From GCA-2730975 sp937893275 (lineage in GTDB: Bacteria > Verrucomicrobiota > Verrucomicrobiia > Opitutales > Seribacteraceae): a stretch of DNA of 64,000 nt. Shown here one piece after another: positions 26,415 to 35,225 of this stretch. The stretch's first letter is position 1, and every line of letters starts with the position of its first letter. A program made the position numbers and the translations under genes. A model generated the notes under the pieces. The model made no database searches. It had not been told where the DNA came from and was given only the letters and a program-made list of their open reading frames with translations. The stretch spans positions 46,828 to 110,827 of the forward strand of contig CAXAHJ010000002.1 in the NCBI GenBank assembly GCA_963968595.1. Direction: 5' to 3'.

Positions 26415-27197
26415 TTAAGAGAAGTTCGATTGCCGCAGAAGGAAGCGGCGCACCTTTTCCTCGGGACATTCATCCCTGAGAGTTGCCGGATGACCGCAGG
26501 CTAAAAGAGTCTTGGTCTCCGCATCGAGGAATATGGAGTCATCGGCAATGGCAAAAATGCTGGGCAGTTCGTGCGTCACGACAATGAAGGTTATGCCCAA
26601 AGTCTCCTTGAGTTCAAGTATGAGGTCGTCCAATCGTCTCGAACTCAGCGGGTCAAGGCCGGCGGAAGGTTCGTCAAAAAAGAGAATTTCAGGATCGAGG
26701 GACATGGCTCGAGCCAGTCCTCCACGCTTGCGCATCCCGCCACTGAGCTGAGCAGGTCGAAAGTCTCCGAAGCCTGAAAGGCCCACCAAAGATAGTTTGT
26801 ACTCGGCAATCTCTCTCACTTCCTTGGTCGAGAGTTCAGTGTACATTTCGAGGGGCAAGGAGACGTTTTCCAACAGACTCATCGAACTCCATAGAGCTCC
26901 ACCTTGATAAAGGATACCGAAGCGTCTGGAGATTTTATCACGTTGTTGATTGTCGCTTGCCCAGAAATCCTGATCCCCGTAATGAATCGACCCGGAAACA
27001 GGTTCGAGAAGACCGATCAGCGATTTTAGTAAGGTGCTTTTTCCGCAACCACTGCCTCCCATGACGACTAGAGCTTGCCCCCTGATCGCGTTGAAAGTGA
27101 CGTCGCGCAACACAACGTAGTCACCATACGCAAGGGAAACGCCTTTGGCGGAAACGATGGTGTGGGAAATCTTATCGTCCTCCGAATTCATCGCCAA
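26415..27197 (-). CDS. MlaF-like ABC transporter ATPase
   Basis: A 260-residue ATPase with Walker A MGGSGCGKSTLL (near 45-56), LSGGMRKRGGLARA signature (near 152), Walker B EILFFDEPSAGLDPLS and THELPSIF. The LSGGM variant followed by KR is common in MlaF/Ttg2A ATPases. It supplies energy to the MlaE permease, whose gene overlaps it by 10 bp, and to the MCE protein downstream. The whole set resembles the retrograde phospholipid transport system that maintains outer membrane asymmetry. Confidence 0.91.
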   Translation of the reverse strand: MAMNSEDDKISHTIVSAKGVSLAYGDYVVLRDVTFNAIRGQALVVMGGSGCGKSTLLKSLIGLLEPVSGSIHYGDQDFWASDNQQRDKISRRFGILYQGGALWSSMSLLENVSLPLEMYTELSTKEVREIAEYKLSLVGLSGFGDFRPAQLSGGMRKRGGLARAMSLDPEILFFDEPSAGLDPLSSRRLDDLILELKETLGITFIVVTHELPSIFAIADDSIFLDAETKTLLACGHPATLRDECPEEKVRRFLLRQSNFS

Positions 27198-28345
27198 CCC
27201 ATAATACTGTAGAAAACCTCGAACAATGCGTCTGCTACCACGACTAGGGTGATGCTCGTAACCACAGCCGAGGTGACAGCCTCTCCAAGGGCTGCGGAAT
27301 CATTTCCACAATTAAGTCCCTTGTTGCATCCGACCATGCCGATGATCCCCCCGAAGACAATGGTCTTGGCGAGACCCGAGTAAATATCCCACATAGAGTT
27401 AAGGGCAGTCTGCGTTTGCTCGATGTAATGGTGGAGGGAGAAATCCATCACGAACATGCCCACAACCATTCCACCAAGCATACCAACCACGTCAGCGTAA
27501 AGAGTCAGCATGGGAATCATCACGAACAAGGCCAAGGTCCGCGGCAGGATAAGGAAATCCATGGGAGAGATCCCAAAGGTACGCAAGGAATCGATTTCCT
27601 CGTTTAATTTCATGTTTCCAAGCTCGGCGGCAAAGGCTGCGCCCGTGCGTCCCGCCATAACGATCGCGACCATCAGACCTCCCATCTCTCGAACCATCGC
27701 CAGACTCACCAAGTCGGCGACGTAGATGCGGGCGTTGAATTTCGCCAACTGCACGCTCCCCACGAAGGCCATCGTCAGCCCAGTCAGAAAGCTAACCAAA
27801 GTGACAATAGGCAGAGCCGATGCGCCACACGCTCGACATGATTCAATGAAGTCGCTTGCCCTGAAGCGCGCTTTGAATCTAAACAGGCGAAACAGGGAAA
27901 GAGTCCATTCGCCAAGGAAATGAACGGAAGACAAGATCCCTTCGGCGACGACGAATACAAGTTCGCCAACGGCAGTCAGAAAACCCGGCTCGCCCTCATC
28001 AAGCTCAACTTGTTCAATGCCCTTCTCTTCAGCCATCAGAAACAATTTGCACAGCCCCGAAGGCAAACGAGACATATCCACTGAAAGTTTACTTTCCTTG
28101 CAATCGCGTAGGCAGGAGCGAATGAAAACAACCAAAACCGAATCCCATTCAACATCCTTTCCTATCTCGAATGAAACTTTTCGGATTTCTTTTTCGGCGG
28201 TCAATGCACGCCTCCATGATCGACGAAAAACCTTTCTATCTTCCGCCTCAATCGTCCACCGCCCGGTAAAACGGCAATGCAAAACGCCCTCCCCTGCTTC
28301 GCAATTCATGCGAGTTAAAGGCGATTGTCCTTGCTCCTCAGTCAT
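27188..28345 (-). CDS. STAS-MlaE fusion permease
   Basis: A 385-residue protein, first gene of the operon. Residues 1-115 resemble a STAS-like domain (WTIEAEDRKVFRRSWRRA, LSVDMSRLPSGLCKLFL), and residues 135-385 are the MlaE permease, with LVSFLTGLTMAF, LAMVREMGGLMVAIVMAGRT and GAAFAAELGNMKLNEEIDSL as family landmarks. In E. coli these are the separate proteins MlaB and MlaE; here they are fused. Several transmembrane helices. Together with MlaF-, MlaD- and PqiC-like products it forms a lipid transporter. The divergent HAD gene begins 87 bp upstream. Confidence 0.88.
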   Translation of the reverse strand: MTEEQGQSPLTRMNCEAGEGVLHCRFTGRWTIEAEDRKVFRRSWRRALTAEKEIRKVSFEIGKDVEWDSVLVVFIRSCLRDCKESKLSVDMSRLPSGLCKLFLMAEEKGIEQVELDEGEPGFLTAVGELVFVVAEGILSSVHFLGEWTLSLFRLFRFKARFRASDFIESCRACGASALPIVTLVSFLTGLTMAFVGSVQLAKFNARIYVADLVSLAMVREMGGLMVAIVMAGRTGAAFAAELGNMKLNEEIDSLRTFGISPMDFLILPRTLALFVMIPMLTLYADVVGMLGGMVVGMFVMDFSLHHYIEQTQTALNSMWDIYSGLAKTIVFGGIIGMVGCNKGLNCGNDSAALGEAVTSAVVTSITLVVVADALFEVFYSIMGWR

Positions 28346-28432
28346 CGGAAGGTAGTCACGCGTACTTTACATTGATTTGGCATCGGATAGAAAAATTCAT
28401 CACAAACCACTTAAAGACAAAGGGCAATTCTC

Positions 28433-29080
28433 TTGCGCGCAATACTCTTCGACCTTGACGGGACTCTCATCGACCAATTTACGGCCATTCATCGGGCTTA
28501 TGCTCGAGCCATGGAGGGACTCGGACTGGAACCTGCCGATTATGCTACCGTCCGTGCGGCTGTAGGTGGTTCGGCTGACATGACAATGAAAACTCTCGTG
28601 GGGCCTGATTTAGCTCAACGAGGGTTGGACATTTATCCGCCCATTTTTGAAGAGGTCATGCTGGAAGGACTTTATGCTATGCCCGGCGCAATGGAGGTGC
28701 TGGAGGCTTTACGGGAGCGTGGTGAAAAAACAGCCATATTCACAAACAAAGTGGGCAGGCACGCTCGAGCCGCTTGTGATCATCTTGGATTTACTCCATT
28801 AGTCGAACAAGTGCTTGGCGTGAAGGATACCCTTTGGCGAAAACCTGATGCTGAATTCACACATCACCTACTTAAGCTTCTCGACGCCTCGGCTGAGGAA
28901 TCGCTTTTAGTCGGGGACTCTCCATTCGACTTCGATTCCGCGGCAAACGTGGGAATGGACTGTAGGCTTGTTACCACCGGCACCCACTCGGCAAAACAAC
29001 TTGAAGACCTCGGAGCTCTTTCCATTCACGAAGATCTTTTTTCTCTCGCTCAAGAAGCTTGGGATCTCGAACTAAGGTGA
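28433..29080 (+). CDS. HAD-family hydrolase (phosphoglycolate phosphatase-like)
   Basis: A 215-residue HAD hydrolase. Motif I is LFDLDGTLID at residues 5-14, motif II TNKV (near 104), motif III Lys in WRKPDAEF, and motif IV GDSPFDFDSA (near 162). The helical cap inserted after motif I fits the phosphoglycolate phosphatase/beta-phosphoglucomutase subgroup. The start is TTG at 28433 with AGGG about 10 bp upstream; no ATG is available before the catalytic motif. Its stop overlaps the transporter gene by 4 bp (GTGA). Substrate unknown. Confidence 0.85.
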   Translation: MRAILFDLDGTLIDQFTAIHRAYARAMEGLGLEPADYATVRAAVGGSADMTMKTLVGPDLAQRGLDIYPPIFEEVMLEGLYAMPGAMEVLEALRERGEKTAIFTNKVGRHARAACDHLGFTPLVEQVLGVKDTLWRKPDAEFTHHLLKLLDASAEESLLVGDSPFDFDSAANVGMDCRLVTTGTHSAKQLEDLGALSIHEDLFSLAQEAWDLELR

Positions 29081-29961
29081 ATCCAGGAGCTGGGGAGATT
29101 TGTTCCGTCGCATGCGCCCTGCTTTGGGCCATTGTGACGATTTCCCTGAAGCGAGCAGGGGAAACCGTTCCTCCTTTTGAGCTCAATTTGTTCAAAAACA
29201 TCGGCATCGCCATGCTTCTGGTCCCCGCAGTGTTTTTTTTCGAATTCGATTCATGGAAAGTGTTCTCGTCCTCCGATATCTGGATTCTTGTCCTCAGTGG
29301 CGTAGTCGGAGTCTGTATCGCAGATTGGTTTTTGCTCGCTTCGCTGAATATTCTGGGTGCGGGACGGAACGCTATTTTGGACTGTCTTTATTCACCTTTC
29401 GTGATTATTTTTGCATGGTTTGCTCTCGGAGAACAATTGACCCTGAATCGCATCGGTGGCGGACTCCTCGTTGTCGCCGGCATTCTAATCGCTACTCTAC
29501 CGGAGCAAAATTCCGGTAAAGTCAAAAAACTCTCGCGAGGAATTGCCTATGGCATCGTAGCGATGATTTCCATGGCGGGAGCAATCGTCCTCGCCAAACC
29601 CGTTCTGGAAAAAACTCCTTTTTTTGCTGCAATGGAAATACGTATGTTGGCTGGTGTCGCATCGGGTGTCTTTGGCTTGCTTGCGGTTGGGAAATTCCGA
29701 ATGTTCGCCAAACGTTCAACGTCTCCGGAATTCCCTCACCTTCGCGTATGGGTGGGTATTTGCCTACCCGCTTTTTTCGCTATGTGTCTCTGGATTCAAG
29801 GTTATCGACTTTTGGATGCTTCGTTGGCTTCCATTCTCAACCAAACATCAACTTTTTTCATTCTCGTGCTAGCCTATTGGTTTCTTGGGGAGAAACTTAA
29901 TGTTTCCAAAGTCCTAGGAGCACTAGTTGCTTTTGGTGGGGTTGCCATCGTTGTTCTGTGA
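29077..29961 (+). CDS. EamA/DMT-family transporter
   Basis: About 294 residues with ten predicted membrane helices in two five-helix halves, the usual layout of drug/metabolite transporters. The first half has CALLWAIVTISLKRAG and LGAGRNAILDCLYSPF, with WFALGEQLTLNRIGGGLLVVAGI ending it; the second half repeats this near the C-terminus as YWFLGEKLNVSKVLGALVAFGG. The paired GE motif after the ninth helix is typical of EamA proteins. GTG 29077 overlaps the HAD stop, so the two genes are coupled. Cargo cannot be inferred. Confidence 0.85.
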   Translation: MNPGAGEICSVACALLWAIVTISLKRAGETVPPFELNLFKNIGIAMLLVPAVFFFEFDSWKVFSSSDIWILVLSGVVGVCIADWFLLASLNILGAGRNAILDCLYSPFVIIFAWFALGEQLTLNRIGGGLLVVAGILIATLPEQNSGKVKKLSRGIAYGIVAMISMAGAIVLAKPVLEKTPFFAAMEIRMLAGVASGVFGLLAVGKFRMFAKRSTSPEFPHLRVWVGICLPAFFAMCLWIQGYRLLDASLASILNQTSTFFILVLAYWFLGEKLNVSKVLGALVAFGGVAIVVL

Positions 29962-30070
29962 TCATCTTTTAGGCTCGGACTTGACAGAGGGAGTCGCCGT
30001 TGACTAATGTGTGAACAATAAATAGACTTTTGTCTTACTATACCCTTCCTCAACTCAACCCCATACTTCC

Positions 30071-30796
30071 ATGAATACATTACTACCCTCCCCAAAGGAG
30101 GGATCATTCGTTGACCTATTTACAAATGTTGAAAATTGGCATGTGCTTCAACAACATCATAATACCGTTCAGCAAACTCTGCCCAAGCTTATTCTGCTCG
30201 TAGACCATTCCTCAGCGACCGAGTCCCTTGTCGACGCCCTACAAAACATTGGCTTCACCTGCGAAGTAAGTCGCGACGGGAATCAAGCGCTTATGGCTTC
30301 TCGATTGGAGGATTTTCATCTCGTCGCGATCCGGCGTGGTTTGCCGGACGTGAACGGGGAAGATCTCGTCAACCTGCTCAAGGCTCACAACTTACCCAAA
30401 GCCGAGTTCATATTCTTTACGGACGAAACGGCAGAGACCGTCGCAATCGAAGCGCAAAAGGTCTTTTCAGATCATCTGCTTAAAGCTCGCAACCAAGAGT
30501 TCTACGGAGAGGTGCTTGGAAGTGCTGTGTTTGAAGGCATCGCTCGGTTGCGCCGCAAAGAGGAATCCACTGAATGCACAGAAGAGAAAACGAATCGCCT
30601 ACACGCGGTTTTTCAAGAAGAAGTCATGCAGCTTTCTCGCAATGATTCTGACATTGTTCGGAATGAAGAAGCCTTCAAGGGTTATTTGGCGGACTTTCTT
30701 GAAAGGGAAGAATCAAGTTCTCCCGAAAGACTTCTGGAATTGTCGATACGAGCCATTCAGGAATTAAACGAGGGCGACGACACAGGATCTGCTTGA
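30071..30796 (+). CDS. Receiver-like domain protein lacking the phosphoacceptor Asp
   Basis: A 241-residue protein. Residues about 38-155 follow the CheY fold: LILLVDHSSATESLVDAL, HLVAIRRGLPDVNGEDLV, then FIFFTDE (Thr) and HLLKARN (Lys). At the position of the phosphorylated Asp (usually LLDLMMP) the sequence is AIRRGLP, so Arg replaces Asp, and the first acidic pair is DH. Such a pseudo-receiver should be unable to accept phosphate in the normal way. The C-terminal 80 residues are helical and acidic with no recognised output domain. A histidine kinase and a double receiver follow directly, suggesting one signalling unit. Confidence 0.78.
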   Translation: MNTLLPSPKEGSFVDLFTNVENWHVLQQHHNTVQQTLPKLILLVDHSSATESLVDALQNIGFTCEVSRDGNQALMASRLEDFHLVAIRRGLPDVNGEDLVNLLKAHNLPKAEFIFFTDETAETVAIEAQKVFSDHLLKARNQEFYGEVLGSAVFEGIARLRRKEESTECTEEKTNRLHAVFQEEVMQLSRNDSDIVRNEEAFKGYLADFLEREESSSPERLLELSIRAIQELNEGDDTGSA

Positions 30797-30965
30797 AGAA
30801 TCTCCCTTTCGAATCCGATGAATTGCTTATTACTGGATGATCCCGAAAGGAATCCAGAGAGTTTCGGCTATTATTTAACTCCTTAATATTTAAAAGTTGG
30901 CCACAGGGAAACGAAAGAAAAAGAAGTCAAAAGGGCAACGCGTCGGTTCCCCTAGGAAATCTCTT

Positions 30966-32600
30966 GTGCCTATGGGGTGGGGATTTCGCTTTCGTAGAAA
31001 GGTTATGCTGTCTACGTTTACCGCCGTCTGTTTTGGTATGGTGTTGGCTGCAGTAGGTTTCGTGACCGTGGATGTTTCCGCGACGCGTGCTCTCATCCGC
31101 GACAATCTCAACGACCAAGCCGAAAGCATGGCACACAACCTAGCAACGGCGGTGGCATTCAATGATAGACAAGCCGTGTATGAAGATCTGAACCGACTTA
31201 GCGACCAAACGAACATTCTTCTCGCCGCGGTTTACAGGGCTCATGCAGTATCAGGATCGGAGACCGCTGAGCAAGAGTTCTTAGTTGGATACCGCCGTGA
31301 TAAGACAGGGAGTCGCTTTCCCCAGATCAACAAGACAACAGCGGATTTTTGGGACGAAGAATCGACTTGGATCATTCGCCCAATATCGCAAAACAACATT
31401 GAACTCGGAGCCATTTTTATAGAACGAACTTTATCCGACGTAGATGATCGCTTCAAACGATATGCAACTACGGCTTTCGGAGTAGCAGGGGTTGGCGTTT
31501 TCGTAACTATGATCGGCGCTCTTTGGTTTCAGGGTTCCCTTACTCGACCCATCTTGGAATTGTCGTCCACGGCCAATGCAATCGCATCGAGCAAAGACTT
31601 TTCCGTACGAGCCCGCAAGTTTTCAGAGGACGAATTGGGCGACCTTACGGATGTTTTTAACGATATGCTGACCACCGTCGATAAAGCAAACCGTGTCTTA
31701 AAAGAGTCGAATGAAGAAATGGAACAGCGCGTAGAAAGACGAACGGGACAATTGACACAGGCAAATCAAAACCTCTTAGAGGAGGCGAAAGAACGTGAAC
31801 TTGCCGAAGAGAAATTACTGGACGCCAATCGTCAACTCAACGTTCAGGAAAAGCTTGCCGTCGTCGGACAAGTTTCGGCTAACATGGCGCACGAACTTCG
31901 TAACCCATATAGTGTTATTCGGCAATCCGTCTACTTCCTTAATAAAATGGTCGACAGTCGCTACAAGCATGGGGAACACCCTAAAGAGAATAAAATCCGT
32001 GAACATCTTGATCTAATTGAAGCTGAGTTAGCCCATTCGGACGAAGTGATCGATGGGTTGCTCGGAATGAGCGAGGGAAAGAAGCTAAATCTCATGAATT
32101 TCGACTTAGACGCTCTCGTAAAGGAGGTATCGGAGTATTGTCGTCTGAAAGATAATATATCTTTCGTTACCAATTTCGCCGAGTCCCCGTTCTTTATTTG
32201 CGCCGACTCCGGACTATTTAGGCAAGTCTTCATCAACCTTTTCACAAATGCCGAACAAGCCATGCCGGATGGTGGAACTATTACGGTTACGGGCATGCAT
32301 TCTCCTGACGGCGAAACGGGTATATTGGTAAGCGATACGGGATGTGGCATAGACGAATCTGACCGAACAAAGGTTTTTGATGCCCTCCACACCACTAAAG
32401 ACGGCGGTGTAGGTCTCGGGTTAAGTTTATGTAGAGATATTTTGCAGAGGCATGATGGAACGATTGCAATTGTAAACGATTCTAAAAAATACTCTTGGCT
32501 TCAACGCACCTGGAAGCAACATAAAGGGGCAAGTATTATAATTACACTCCCAAGCATCGTTTATGACGGCAAAAAAAACACCGAGTCCGAAAAAATCTAA
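30966..32600 (+). CDS. Membrane sensor histidine kinase
   Basis: A kinase of about 544 residues. TM1 is near residues 14-37 (VMLSTFTAVCFGMVLAAVGF) and TM2 near 165-185 (VAGVGVFVTMIGALWFQG), with a periplasmic sensor region of about 130 residues between. A HAMP domain follows (IASSKDFSVRARKFSEDELG), then a coiled coil of about 60 residues and the H-box ANMAHELRNPYSVIRQSV. The ATPase domain shows NLFTNAEQAMPDGG (N box), VSDTGCGIDESD (G1) and GGVGLGLSLCRDI (G2). I chose GTG 30966, with AGGA 8 bp upstream; the frame extends to TTG 30897, adding a basic tail. It overlaps the next gene by 38 bp. Confidence 0.88.
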   Translation: MPMGWGFRFRRKVMLSTFTAVCFGMVLAAVGFVTVDVSATRALIRDNLNDQAESMAHNLATAVAFNDRQAVYEDLNRLSDQTNILLAAVYRAHAVSGSETAEQEFLVGYRRDKTGSRFPQINKTTADFWDEESTWIIRPISQNNIELGAIFIERTLSDVDDRFKRYATTAFGVAGVGVFVTMIGALWFQGSLTRPILELSSTANAIASSKDFSVRARKFSEDELGDLTDVFNDMLTTVDKANRVLKESNEEMEQRVERRTGQLTQANQNLLEEAKERELAEEKLLDANRQLNVQEKLAVVGQVSANMAHELRNPYSVIRQSVYFLNKMVDSRYKHGEHPKENKIREHLDLIEAELAHSDEVIDGLLGMSEGKKLNLMNFDLDALVKEVSEYCRLKDNISFVTNFAESPFFICADSGLFRQVFINLFTNAEQAMPDGGTITVTGMHSPDGETGILVSDTGCGIDESDRTKVFDALHTTKDGGVGLGLSLCRDILQRHDGTIAIVNDSKKYSWLQRTWKQHKGASIIITLPSIVYDGKKNTESEKI

Positions 32601-33366
32601 TAACGATATAAACGCGTATGGAGAAGATGTCTCCATCCTCATCGTGGATGACCACCCCGCCATGCGATCAACGATGTATGATATACTTGAGGATGAAGGT
32701 TTCTCCCCCAAAGTAGCCGCTAATGGTGAAGAAGCTCTTCGCCTGTGCATGGAGAATGAGTTCGACTTCGTCTTAATGGACATACAGATGCCCGATTCCA
32801 CAGGAGTGGAAACCTTTCGAATAATTAAGAAAGCGATGCAAGCTAGGTTTCAAAATTCCTTTCCCATTCCCTATTCCGAACAGCCGTCGGCACCTGCGAA
32901 AACTCCTCGTTTTATTTTCATGAGCGCCTATTCCGTATCAGAGTTAAAGGAGGAGTGCTTCCGACTAGGTGCCATAGCCTTCCTGCAAAAACCCTTGGAT
33001 ATGGCTGAAGTCATTCACTTGATCCAGGATCGGAGTAACCCTTCCGTCCTTCTGTTTATGAAAGATAAAAAGGTTCGGGATGCTTCGGCAAAAGTACTTC
33101 GCTCGTCCGATTTTCGCGTAATTACCGCAGAAAGTTTAGACCAAGTGCTCATTAATGCCCGTCAAATTAGCCATCGCTTCGTAGTCATTGAAAGTGGAAT
33201 TGTCGAGGTGGAGAAAGACACGATCAAGACGATGCTTAGCCAGGTGAGCCCCTTCTCCCAATTGGTGGAGGCGAATGCCAATGAGAACCCCACCGTTCTT
33301 CTTGAAGAACTTTCTCGCTTGAGAGCGAACCCCGTACGTCGAGAAACAGCAACGAGCGGTTGGTAA
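32563..33366 (+). CDS. Response regulator with tandem receiver domains
   Basis: A 267-residue protein. The first receiver (about residues 20-155) is canonical: ILIVDDHPAMRSTM, the phosphoacceptor Asp in FVLMDIQMPDSTG (near 75), FIFMSAYS and FLQKPLD. It has a roughly 20-residue insert after the Asp (FQNSFPIPYSEQPSAPAK). From about 165 a second receiver-like half appears (VLLFMKDKKVRDASAKVL, FVVIESGIVEV) without the catalytic acidic residues. No DNA-binding or enzyme output domain is present, so it probably acts by protein contact. The ATG start lies inside the kinase gene, and the kinase is the obvious phosphodonor. Confidence 0.82.
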   Translation: MTAKKTPSPKKSNNDINAYGEDVSILIVDDHPAMRSTMYDILEDEGFSPKVAANGEEALRLCMENEFDFVLMDIQMPDSTGVETFRIIKKAMQARFQNSFPIPYSEQPSAPAKTPRFIFMSAYSVSELKEECFRLGAIAFLQKPLDMAEVIHLIQDRSNPSVLLFMKDKKVRDASAKVLRSSDFRVITAESLDQVLINARQISHRFVVIESGIVEVEKDTIKTMLSQVSPFSQLVEANANENPTVLLEELSRLRANPVRRETATSGW

Positions 33367-33508
33367 CCCATTGGCCTGAATTTTACGGTCTCCCTTTTCG
33401 GCTCGGCTATCTTTTCTGGAACTTGGCTTTAACGAGGTACTCGCTCTCAGGGCATGAACTCATGTTTACTTTTGCAGCAAACGTTTAGTGGCTTATTACC
33501 ATGTGGAA

Positions 33509-34063
33509 TCAAGGGTTTTGCCCATTGTCGATTAAAAGGAAAGTCCCGACCGGCACTGAATCGAAGAGCTCGATTACGTCCATGTTTTTCAACTGGAGGC
33601 AACCGGAGCTAGCCGGAGAGCCTATGGCTTCCTCGTGGTTAGTTCCATGGACGTAGACGTAACGTGAAAAAGTATCCTTGTTCCCCCCGGCGTTGACGTC
33701 GTTTTCCAATCCGCGCAGTCGAAGAATTCGACTGGTGATTAAATTTTTTTGCTGCTCTTCATTCGAATATTCGCAGTACCTTTTTCCTGTAGGTTTGCGC
33801 CCCTTGAATACCATGCCGGAAACGGCGTTGCTCCCGATTCTTTCACAAACTTCGTGCAAGCCCCAAGGGGTTCCAAGAGAGTTTTCCTCGCATGAGGGTG
33901 TTTTCTTAGAACTTGACATGACGTACTCCTTCAATCTTGTCCCGTCCACGAATAAACATAGTTTTTGTTCGGGAATCGAGGCGATCAACCCAATGAAAGG
34001 CTGATCGACCCCGAGGACCGCGCTCTTTTTCTGCAACCTTTCAAACAAACTCGTTTCGTCCAT
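33509..34063 (-). CDS. L,D-transpeptidase (YkuD family)
   Basis: A 184-residue protein ending in the YkuD catalytic region: YVHGTNHEEAIGSPASSGCL near residue 140-160, with the HGT...SxGC signature whose Cys attacks the peptidoglycan peptide. The N-terminal half contains IPEQKLCLFVDGTRLKEYVM, the start of the YkuD fold. There is no obvious signal peptide, so either the start is upstream of the recognised ATG, or it acts on cytosolic peptides or is exported by an unusual route. Likely role is 3-3 cross-linking or attachment of proteins to peptidoglycan. The start codon shares a base with the divergent asd gene. Confidence 0.8.
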   Translation of the reverse strand: MDETSLFERLQKKSAVLGVDQPFIGLIASIPEQKLCLFVDGTRLKEYVMSSSKKTPSCEENSLGTPWGLHEVCERIGSNAVSGMVFKGRKPTGKRYCEYSNEEQQKNLITSRILRLRGLENDVNAGGNKDTFSRYVYVHGTNHEEAIGSPASSGCLQLKNMDVIELFDSVPVGTFLLIDNGQNP

Positions 34064-35088
34064 TGAAAAAATATAGATTAGGTATAGTCGGAGCCACCGG
34101 CGCCGTGGGTCAAGAAATCATTCGTTTACTTGAATTGCGAGAGTTTCCTGTTGCGGAGACGCGTTTGCTCGCATCCTCTCGGTCCGCAGGACGCGAGTAC
34201 GAGGCTTGCGGGAACCTTGAAATTGTGCGCGAGACTACGCCCGATGCCTTCAAGGGACTTGATTTCGCCATCTTCAGCGCGGGAGGAAGCATTTCCAAGC
34301 AATTCACTGAAGACGCCCGCAAGCATGGTTGCGTTGTCATCGACAATAGCTCGGCTTTTCGGATGGAACCGACCGTGCCGCTGGTTATTCCCGAAATCAA
34401 TCCGAGTTCAGTGGAAAAGCACAAGGGGGTAATCTCCAACCCCAATTGCTCCACAATCGTTGCCCTCATGGCGTTGTATCCCCTGCACAAGAGATTTGGG
34501 CTAAAACATTTCTTTGCCTCCACCTACCAAGCTGTCTCAGGTGCAGGAGCGGCTGGGGTTACGGAACTGGAAAGCCAAGCTCGCTCAGTGCTTGGTGGCG
34601 GTGAACAAGTGCCTCCGGAAGTGTTTCCTCATCCGATCGCATTCAATCTAATCCCTCACATCGATGAGTTTCGGGAGGATGGTTACACCAAGGAAGAGCT
34701 TAAGATGCGAAACGAAAGTCGCAAAATCATGGATCATTCCGGGCTCAAGGTTTCTTGTACTTGCGTCAGGGTCCCCGTGATGCGGGCGCATGCCATGTCG
34801 CTTAACGCTGAATTTAAGCATCCGGTAAACGTTCCCGACGCCCACGCTGCAATCGAAGCTTTTAACGGTACGGAATTATGGGATCTCCCCAATGCCTTAA
34901 GATACCCAATGCCACTCGATTATACCGAGAAAGAAGTCTGCGGCGTGGGAAGACTTCGATTGGATCAAGTCTTTGAGAATGGTCTCGCTCTATGGGCAGT
35001 AGGTGATCAGTTATGGAAAGGCGCGGCACTGAACGCCGTTCAAATCGCAGAACTTTTGATCAAGCAAAACCTGCTTCGCGTGCTCTAA
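34063..35088 (+). CDS. asd: Aspartate-semialdehyde dehydrogenase
   Basis: A 341-residue enzyme of lysine, threonine, methionine and meso-diaminopimelate biosynthesis. The NADP-binding loop is GIVGATGAVGQEII (residues 8-21); the active-site Cys lies in ISNPNCSTIVAL (near 129); QAVSGAGAAGVTELE follows near 160 and RVPVMRAHAMSLNAEF contains the substrate-binding Arg and His. These are diagnostic. The only start before the Rossmann motif is TTG 34063, with no Shine-Dalgarno sequence and its first base shared with the divergent ATG, so leaderless or unconventional initiation is likely. Confidence in function is high. Confidence 0.95.
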   Translation: MKKYRLGIVGATGAVGQEIIRLLELREFPVAETRLLASSRSAGREYEACGNLEIVRETTPDAFKGLDFAIFSAGGSISKQFTEDARKHGCVVIDNSSAFRMEPTVPLVIPEINPSSVEKHKGVISNPNCSTIVALMALYPLHKRFGLKHFFASTYQAVSGAGAAGVTELESQARSVLGGGEQVPPEVFPHPIAFNLIPHIDEFREDGYTKEELKMRNESRKIMDHSGLKVSCTCVRVPVMRAHAMSLNAEFKHPVNVPDAHAAIEAFNGTELWDLPNALRYPMPLDYTEKEVCGVGRLRLDQVFENGLALWAVGDQLWKGAALNAVQIAELLIKQNLLRVL

Positions 35089-35225
35089 AGGCTCCTGCGC
35101 CTTTCGCGCTTAAAAAGTTTAGGCGCGACTCAAAAGCCTAGGGTTCTTAGTCTTTTCCTAGTGCTTCAAATTGATTCCGGCACTGAACTTGCTGAGGATT
35201 CGTGTATCTTTTCTTCTGATTAACA

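Noticed and set aside
35090..35165. Possible terminator after asd (GCGCCT ... AGGCGC)
   Set aside because: Only a 6-bp stem with an 18-base loop and no T run at its end; too weak to list.
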